Assembly: GCA_039583875.1 (NCBI GenBank)
Contig: CM077149.1
Location: 20,659,194-20,723,193, forward strand
Direction of reading: 5' to 3'
DNA from: Platanthera guangdongensis
Taxonomy: Eukaryota > Streptophyta > Magnoliopsida > Asparagales > Orchidaceae
Length of the DNA: 64,000 nt
Shown in pieces: positions 56,811 through 64,000 of the stretch. A program made the position numbers and the translations under genes. The first letter of the stretch is position 1. The number at the start of each line of letters is the position of its first letter. The notes under the pieces are model-generated. The model did no database searches. It was not told the DNA's origin and saw nothing but the letters and a program-made list of their open reading frames with translations.

Positions 56811-57100
56811 TTCGACGCAGAATTGGAAAGATCATTGAACTCAGTTCGACGATCGAGGCTTCTAAAGGAATCTGAAGAGACTCCAACATCGTCGATCTCC
56901 GTTCGACGATCTGGAAAGGCGTCGAGCTCCGTTCGACGATCGTTCAGGGAACAAGATCGTCGAGCGCCGTTCGACGATCGTTGACCAGAAGAGATAGTTC
57001 ATACTATCTGAGGAGCGCTGAACTCCGTTCGACGATTCAGGAAATCGTCGAACTCCGTTCGACGATCTTTGGGGAAATCGTCGAGCGCAGTTCAGAGATC
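56811..57100. repeat. palindrome array upstream of ORF3, element C
   Basis: About seven to eight dyads (GATCGTCGAGCGCCGTTCG); one unit more than in A. It fills the gap between the RT-RNase H stop and the ORF3 leader. Confidence 0.88.
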
Positions 57101-57177
57101 AGAAAATTCTAGACACTAAGGAAAATCAGAATTTTTGCCTAGTCTTGGTCAATTTTTAGCTTTCAAAATCTTGGATA

Positions 57178-60100
57178 TTATTTAAGACTTCCTCCATCTA
57201 ACATTCCTAACTGATTTAGGAAGAAGGTGTGTTTCTTTTTATCCAAGGGCTTGGTGAAAATATCTCCCCTTTGTAAATCAGTTGGGATATAATGCAGTTC
57301 AATTTTATTCTTTTCAACATTGTCCCTTAAGAAGTGATGCCTAATCTCTATGTGTTTTGTCCTACTATGAAGGACTGGATTTTGAGCTATGGAAATAGCA
57401 CTTGTATTGTCACAAAATATTTTTGACTTCTCTAAGTTGTAACCATAGTCTAGGAGTTGATTTTGAATCCACAATATTTGTGAACAATAACTACCTGCAG
57501 CCATATCTTCAGCTTCAGCAGTTGAAGTTGACACAGATGTTTGTTTCTTGCAAAACCAGGAGACAAGTCTATCACCAAGGAACTGACAAGTTCCACTGGT
57601 GCTTTTCCTGTCAATTCTGCATCCAGCATAATCAGCATCAGAGAATCCAGTTAACTCAAATGCTGAATCTTTTGGATACCAGAGACCTAGATTTGGACAA
57701 CTTTTAACATACCTAAGAATCCTCTTTACTAATGTGAGGTGTGACTCTCTAGGGCTAACTTGGAATCTAGCACATATACATGTAGCAAACATTATATCTG
57801 GTCTACTAGCTGTAAGATACAACAGAGAGCCAATCATTGCTCTATATGTTGTCTGATCAACTGGTTTCCCATGTTCATCAGCATCCAATACAGCATTGGT
57901 AGGCATGGGTGTTTTCATACAAGATGCCTCAGACATGCCAAATTTCTTAACCAGCTCATTAGCATATTTGGTTTGAGAAATAAAGATGCCTTCAGCATGT
58001 TGTTTGACTTGCAATCCTAGGAAGAAGGATAGCTCACCCATGCTACTCATCTCAAATTTAGAATGCATTAGGTTAGAAAACCTTCTGCACAATTTTGAGT
58101 CAGTCGAACCAAAAATGATATCGTCTACATAAATTTGTACTAGTAGGGTATGGGACTTATGGGTTCTAATAAAAAGAGTTTGGTCTACTCTACCCCTTAT
58201 AAAACCATTTTCCAAGAGAAAGCATGCTAGGGTCTCATACCATGCTCTAGGAGCTTGCTTGAGACCATATAATGCTTTATGTAGTTTAAAAACATAATCA
58301 GGGTAAGTTGGAGAGATAAAACCTGGAGGTTGTCTGACATAGACTTCCTCTTTGATGTCTCCATTCAAGAAGGCACTCTTGACATCCATCTGATAAACCT
58401 TGAAGCCTTTGTGAGCTGCATAAGCTAGAAAAATTCTGATGGCTTCCAATCTTGCAACAGGTGCAAAAGTCTGGTCGTAGTCAATTCCTTTTCTTGAGAA
58501 TATCCCTGGGCAACTAGCCTTGCCTTGTTCCTTATTATTACTCCTTGATCATCCAGTTTATTTCTGAATACCCATTTTGTTCCAACAATGGAATGATCCT
58601 TTGGCTTTGGCACTAGTTCCCATACTTTGTTCCTCTCAAATTGATGCAACTCCTCTTGCATGGCAATGATCCAGTGTGGATCTTGCTCTGCATCTTGAAT
58701 GGACTGAGGCTCAATTTGAGAAAGGAAGCAGGTGTGCAACAGGTTTTGGTTGACCTGATTTCTGGTTTGCACACCAGCTGAGATTTCTCCAATTATTTGG
58801 GAAATTGGATGGTCTCTTGATGTTACTAAATCAACAGGGGGTGTTGATTGTTCACCAACCTGTGTCGTTGTTTCCTCTTGTGGTACAACAACTGGCTCTT
58901 CATGTTGAGCTTCAATGTGTTGAGCATTCCCTTCATCTTCACTGCTTTCATTCTCTTGAGCAACCTGCAACTTGTTCATATCTTCAACTAGAGAGTGTTC
59001 CTGCAAAGGTTCTATGGTAGAAGAAATCTTCTCCTTGAAAGACATGTTAGTTTCATCAAAAGAAACATGAACAGATTCCTCAATTTTCAATGATGATTTA
59101 TTATATACCCTATAGGCCTTGCTGATCATGGAGTATCCCAGAAACACTCCTTCATCAGCTTTGGCTTGAAATTTTGCTAAATATTTCTTATCATTATTGT
59201 GAATATAGCAAGTGCAGCCAAAAATTCTGAAATAGTCAACTTTAGGTTTCTTCCCTTTGAGTAATTCATAGGGAGTCTTTCCCTTCAGTTTATGTATCAG
59301 ACTTCTGTTCAGCACATAGTTGGAGGTGTTCACTGCCTCTGCCCAGAAGGATAGAGGTAGATGAGCATCTGACAACAATGTAGTGGCAGATTCAATAAGG
59401 GTTCTATTTTTCCTTTCAGCTACCCCATTTTGTTGAGGAGTTCTAGGAGCTGAGAAAGTATGCCTGATCCCTTCACTCTGACAGAACTCTTGCATAAGAA
59501 GAGAATCAAACTCTGTCCCATGATCACTTCTGATCAGGGCAATGTGAGTATTGAACTCAATCTTTATACATTTGAGAAACTCTGTCAGACACTTAAAGTT
59601 ATCAGACTTCTTCCTTAGAAAGAACACCCAAGTGAATCTAGAGAAGTCATCTACAATCACCAAAGTGTAGGATTTCCCTCCTAGGCTTTGTACTGTGATG
59701 GGTCCAAATAGATCCATGTGTAACAGATACAATATCCTAGGTGAATCACTCTTATTAAGTGACTTGAAACTGTTTTTAGTTTGCTTGCCTAATTGACAAG
59801 CCTTGCAGAGTCCTTCCTTCTTGTAGGGGCCAGAAGGTAGTCCTCTAACAAGGTTGTCCTTGGATAGCCTAGCAATAGTTCTAAGGTTTAGGTGTCCTAG
59901 TCTCTTATGCCATAAAACATTTGGTCTACAAACTGAATTGAATAAACAGATATCTATAGTAGTTGAAAGAAAATTTACTAGGTAGATGTTACCTTTCCTT
60001 TTACCTGTCAACACAGTTGTGTTGTCCTCTGACTTGATTTTGCATAAGGTTTTGCTGAAGGTCACCTGGTAGCCTTCATCACATAGCTGACTGATGCTGA

Positions 60101-60341
60101 TTAGGTTGTGCTTCAGTCCTTCCACATATGCTACTTTCTTGAAGGTTACAGAACCAATCTGGACTGCTCCATAACCTTTAGTTTGTCCAAAGTTGGAGTC
60201 ACCAAAGATAACCTTGGGTCCAAGCTTGGCTCTAAAGGAATTGAGGTTGTCCTTGTTCCCTGTCATGTGCTTAGAGCACCCACTATCCAAATACCATTGC
60301 TGGTTAGATGTTGGATAGGTCTTCACCTGCACATAAAGCAA
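57178..60341 (-). pseudogene. pol of element C: protease, integrase, RT, RNase H
   Basis: 60341-58425 holds protease WYLDSGCSKHMTG (intact D-S-G), integrase zinc-binding HKRLGH and CKACQLGK, core HMDLFGP, RSDHGTEFDS, NGVAERKNRT, and the start of RT ([11 protein letters not shown]). A 1-base deletion near 58487 (compare A at 14850) shifts the frame. 58449-57178 continues with [16 protein letters not shown] and RNase [42 protein letters not shown]. All catalytic residues I can place are present except that the RNase H Tyr after AEAE is Asp. Confidence 0.93.
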
Positions 60342-60342
60342 T

Positions 60343-62418
60343 TCACTTGTTTTTGACCCAGTTTACCTTGGGCCTAGGTTGATAACCTTTAAATTCAGAA
60401 ATGAAGGATATCCCTGGCTGACTCTTATATCCTTCAGGATGATATCTCCTTGGAGGTATAATCCATTCAGTATAAGGGTTGAAGGTTTGGGATGAAAAAC
60501 CCTTAGGATTTAATTTTGACTTGCCTTTGAAAGAATTTCCAGAGCTCTGACCTCTGTTCGACGATCTTGGAGCTGCGTTCGACGATCGTGGGTCAGATCG
60601 TCGAGCTCCGTTCGACGGTCGACTATGGCTGAGGTCAGGTATTTGAGATCGTCGAGCTGCGTTCGACGACTTTGGCTGAGATCGTCGATCAGCGTTCGAC
60701 GATTTGTCCTGAGATCGTCGAGCTGCGTTCGGCGATCGTCGATCTTCATTCGGCGATCGTCGATCTCCGTTCGACGATTTGTGCTGGACTTTAGTTTTCT
60801 GAGGCAGATCAGAATTTTTCCTGGCAACCTCTACAACTCCCTTTCCCTTGTCAGAAATGAACTTGATAGGGGTTGTTAGAACAATAGGTTGGCTGGATGA
60901 GGCACCCAAGCCCAGTGTACTGTTGAATCTTGAGTTCACTGTGCTTGTGATGTCCATCAGCTTGATGCTTCTCCCATTGAGAGATTCTTCAAGCTTCTTG
61001 GCCTCAGAGAGCTCACTCTTCAGTGAGGCTATCTGTTCCCTATAGTTCTCCAACTCCTGAGAAAGTTTGAGGTTTTCTGATTTTAAAACATTTTGTTCAG
61101 ATAATTGATTTCTGAGAGAGATGATCTCTTTCTCAGACTTTAGCAGGTCTAAACATAGTGCTTTAAATTCAAATTTAAAATCTTCTGAAGTGAAATCAAA
61201 AGAGCTGATTACCTGATCTTCTTCAGGTTGAGTCTCTTAGTCTGACTCTGACTCCTCTTCCTCTGAGTTGTGTTGTGAGGCATTGATTGCCATCATGCAG
61301 AACTCCTTTTCATCTGCATCATCCTCATCATCACTTGAGCTGGAAGAGGCTTCTGACTCCTCTTCAGTCTCACTCCAGGATTCAGCAACAAATCCTTTCC
61401 TTGTATGCTTATTTCTGCTGGAGGAAGGTTTGCTACTTCCATTCCTTTTGGAGTCCTTCTCCTTTCTTCTTTCTTTTCTGTCCCTTCTGTCCTTGTTCTT
61501 GTTCTCTGGACAGTAAGGAACCATATGCCCTGGTTTCCTGCAACCAAAGCAAATGATGTCTTTGCTATTGCCAATGGACTTGTCATACCTTGGCTTATCC
61601 TGCTCCTTGTATGATCTTCTTCTGAAGTCCTTTTTGGCCATCTTATAGAATCTTTTGGCCAACAAGCTGAGAAGTTCATCATTGGTTGTTCCTTTTTCTT
61701 CAGGCAGATCCTCAGTTGCCTTGAATGCTATAGTCTTCTCCTTTCTTGTGGCTGGTGAAGCAGCCTTCTGTTCTTCTTCTCTGTTCTTGATGAGTAGCTC
61801 ATGAGATTTGAGCTTACCCAACAAGTCTTCAGTGGTGATCTCATTCAGACTTCTGGCATCTTTAATTGGCCAGATTCTTGAATCCCAAGTGCTGGGGAAG
61901 CACATTGGGATCTTGTCATTAAGTTCTGTCAGTGAGATCTCTTTGTCTAATGTCCTCAGTTCACTGACAATTAGACTCAGTCTGTTGTACATGTCTCCCA
62001 CTGACTCTGTTTCTCCCTTCTTGAAGTTCTCATATTGGGAGATGAGATGGGATCTTCTGTCCTTTCTCTCATCAGCTGAGCCAGAGACAATTTCTGAGAG
62101 CTTGTCCCAAATTTCCTTGGCTGAATTGCATTCAGCTACTTTTTGAAAAATGTCATCTGACATTGTCTGAGCTAAAATGTTCATTGCCTTGGCATCAGCT
62201 ACTTTCCACTTTTTGATGTCAGCATCTGTTCCTGATGGAGGTGGAACAGCATTTGTGCTTGTGCCCTCTGGAGGTCTTGGACACACTGTCAAAACAGAAT
62301 TAAAAATGTCTTCGTCAATAGAATTCATGTAGAGTCTAATCCTTGCTTTCCAAAGTGCAAACTTTGACAGATTGCACACTGGAGGTCTGGTGCTAGCATA
62401 ATCTTTGTTTTGGGCCAT
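60343..62418 (-). pseudogene. gag of element C, one stop
   Basis: One frame from MAQNKDYASTRPP to WVKNK with a single nonsense codon at 61237 (Ser in A). Domains: UBN2-type gag, CCHC knuckle CFGCRKPGHMVPYC, Lys/Arg-rich and Ser/Glu-rich stretches, coiled coil (EQIASLKSELSEAKKLEE), and an SSNxxRRS repeat (60556-60779). The TGA at 60343 is followed in the +1 frame by pol, as in A. Confidence 0.92.
60556..60779. repeat. palindrome array within gag coding sequence, element C
   Basis: About nine dyads of the LTR type, encoding SSNGDRRS/SSNAARRS units; the dyads are conserved with A even where individual spacer residues differ. Confidence 0.9.
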
Positions 62419-62534
62419 GACTTGTGCAAGCTAAATCTAATAATGAAATATAAAAGAAGGATCTAGATTGGGATCTTGGGGTTCAGGTGTTAGCCTGTAC
62501 AACCAAACAGATATGGTATGTTTAACCAACCTCC

Positions 62535-62545
62535 CTCTGATACCA
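62535..62545 (-). other. primer binding site, element C
   Basis: The minus strand reads TGGTATCAGAG, two bases from the LTR at 62548. Confidence 0.93.
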
Positions 62546-62547
62546 AT

Positions 62548-64000
62548 TGAAAGGGGAAACTAGATCTGATATACTCTAGAGGGGGTGAATAGAGTATATG
62601 GTGCTTTTTGAAACACAAAAAAAAACTTTTGTAAAGCTTTACAACAATTGTTGTAATGAGTGTAAGCAGGGAAGCAGAAATAAAACTAATCACAACACTA
62701 AGCTATGCAGAAACTAAGCACAAGAAAATCTAGGCCAGAAACAAAAAGAAAACATGCAAAACCAGATGACACAAGGAATTATAGTGGTTCCTCAACTTGG
62801 GTACATCCACTCTTCTACCACCCTAGGTAGGAATCCACTGCAGGATGAGTTGATCAGGTGTCCTGGGCACCAATGAGCTTTTGATAAGGTGCTCAAAAAC
62901 CAAAACAGATTTTTTGATCAGGTGTCTTGCCACCAATGAGCTTTTGACAAGGTGCTCAAAAACCAGATTCAAACTTTTGAAGGGAGTTTGAACAACCTTT
63001 TACAGAGTGGGGGTGAGAGAGTTATGGCAGTCGTCTCTTTTCTCAAACAACTGAGAAGACTAAGTGGATTGATTTCAAAGCTCCCCCTGAGTCCTTGATC
63101 TTCAGGAAGATGAGCTTTGCTGAGGGTGATAGGCCTTCAAAGATAGATCTCCAGCAAAAGATGATTTCAGCAAGCTGAAATGTTGAGTGTCTGGAGTCTT
63201 GAAATGATGTAGGCCTTGAACACTTTAAGAGCTGAAGAGATATGAAGATTTTTGAAAGCTTGATCTCTCTGATGAGTGTTCTTCAGAATTCTTGTTGACA
63301 GAATATTTTCAAAGAGTCTCTGTATATTGAGTTGTGTCCTGTTCTTGTCAATCTCTTTTTTTGATTCAAAAACATTCTCTCTTTTATTCTCTGTGTCTGA
63401 ATAGGATATCACTCTGTCAAAGATAGCCGTTGGTCTGCATTGATTACAGCCTTAATTGCACAATTTCTTCTAAAGGAAAGTCCACTGATTTGTTCCTTGA
63501 AAAATCCCTTGAAACTTGCTCCAGAAGTAAATGAAAATGGCTGGCAGATCTTCTGAATTAAATGCAGAATAACTTCTATCTGATTTGAATTTGAATTCTG
63601 AAAGATAACTGAAATCGTCGAACTGAGCTCTGCTATCGTCGAGCTGAGCTCAGCGAACTGGAAAATGCAAGCAGCAAAGAAATCGTCGATCTGAGCTTAA
63701 AGATCGTCGAACTGAGCTCAGAGATAAGGATCCAGTGCAGAGTCAAAATCGTCGACCTGAGCTCAGCGATCGTCGAATGGAGTTCGACGATATTGAGAAG
63801 TTGAGCTCAGCGATCGTCGAGTGGAGCTCGACGATATTATGAGGTTTGAGCTCAGCGATCGTCGAATGGAGCTCGACGATCTGTCGAAGTTGAGCTAGAC
63901 GATCGTCGACCGGAGTTCGACGAAACATCGTGCTGAGCTCGACGATTGGACTTAGTCTCCAAAAAAACTTTGGTCTTCAGGGCAGCTTCAAAACCTAGAC
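62548..64000 (-). repeat. 5' LTR of element C (cut by window end)
   Basis: Matches 51920-53365. Palindrome array 63614-63947, box AATAAAAG at 63381-63388. The LTR start and right flank lie outside the window. Confidence 0.94.

Larger units (their letters stand above)
51920..64000 (-). mobile_element. element C: Sirevirus-like copia, sister of A, right LTR runs off the window
   Basis: Same plan as A: 3' LTR (51920-53487), ORF3, pol, gag, primer site and 5' LTR (62548 to beyond 64000; only about the last 125 bases are missing). It sits in the protease region of G with left flank AAATA. By eye only about a dozen differences separate its two LTRs. Damage is slight: one stop in gag, one 1-base deletion in pol and one frameshift in ORF3. 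It is the least damaged Sirevirus copy here. Confidence 0.95.

Overview
This window is plant nuclear heterochromatin built almost entirely of nested LTR retrotransposons; I see no host protein-coding gene, tRNA or rRNA. The evidence for a flowering-plant genome is the set of families present: Ty1/copia elements with an initiator-tRNA-Met primer site (two have a long third ORF after pol, as in Sirevirus/SIRE-Maximus), Ty3/gypsy elements with Tekay/Del-like pol, and a gypsy-type element primed by tRNA-Asp. The species cannot be told from the sequence.

Layout, left to right. 1-6269: Copia-1 (minus strand), with the 3' LTR cut by the window edge; gag-pol is open except for one in-frame amber codon. 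6270-8260 and 20457-24105: element B, an older Sirevirus-like copia (minus), split by Copia-1 (edge at 6269/6270) and by element A. 8261-20456: element A, a complete Sirevirus-like copia (minus) with two LTRs and a perfect CAACA target duplication. 24106-32412: element D, a decayed gypsy (minus). Its LTR is interrupted by B, its integrase by a solo Sirevirus-type LTR (25253-26679, plus strand), its reverse transcriptase by element E (28464-31769, plus strand, TSD TCTAT) and its protease/RT junction by element F. 32413-45490: element F, a gypsy (minus) with LTRs of about 5.1 kb and deletions that removed the zinc knuckle and the integrase catalytic core; its right LTR carries a 1.27-kb copia RT fragment. 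45491-46372: a truncated B-like LTR. 46373-51919: element G, gypsy (minus), interrupted by C. 51920-64000: element C, a sister of A (minus), running off the right edge.

The nesting gives relative ages: D is older than B, the solo LTR, E and F; B is older than A; G is older than C. A and C are the youngest by LTR similarity, but each carries disabling mutations.

The most unusual signal is not a gene. Nearly every LTR family here carries its own dense array of short palindromes or palindrome half-sites, often upstream of the TATA box: TCGTCGA..TTCGACGA in A, C and the solo LTR; GCGTTGAGTGA..TCACTCAACGC in B and the B-like fragment; GCACGACC..GGTCGTGC in E; ACACGSSCGTGT-like in G; GCGGAC/GTCCGC in Copia-1. 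In A and C the same palindromes recur twice inside the element: immediately upstream of a second TATA box about 115 bp before ORF3, and inside gag, where they encode an Arg-Arg-Ser repeat. This suggests a reused cis-regulatory module that drives the LTR and an internal ORF3 promoter.
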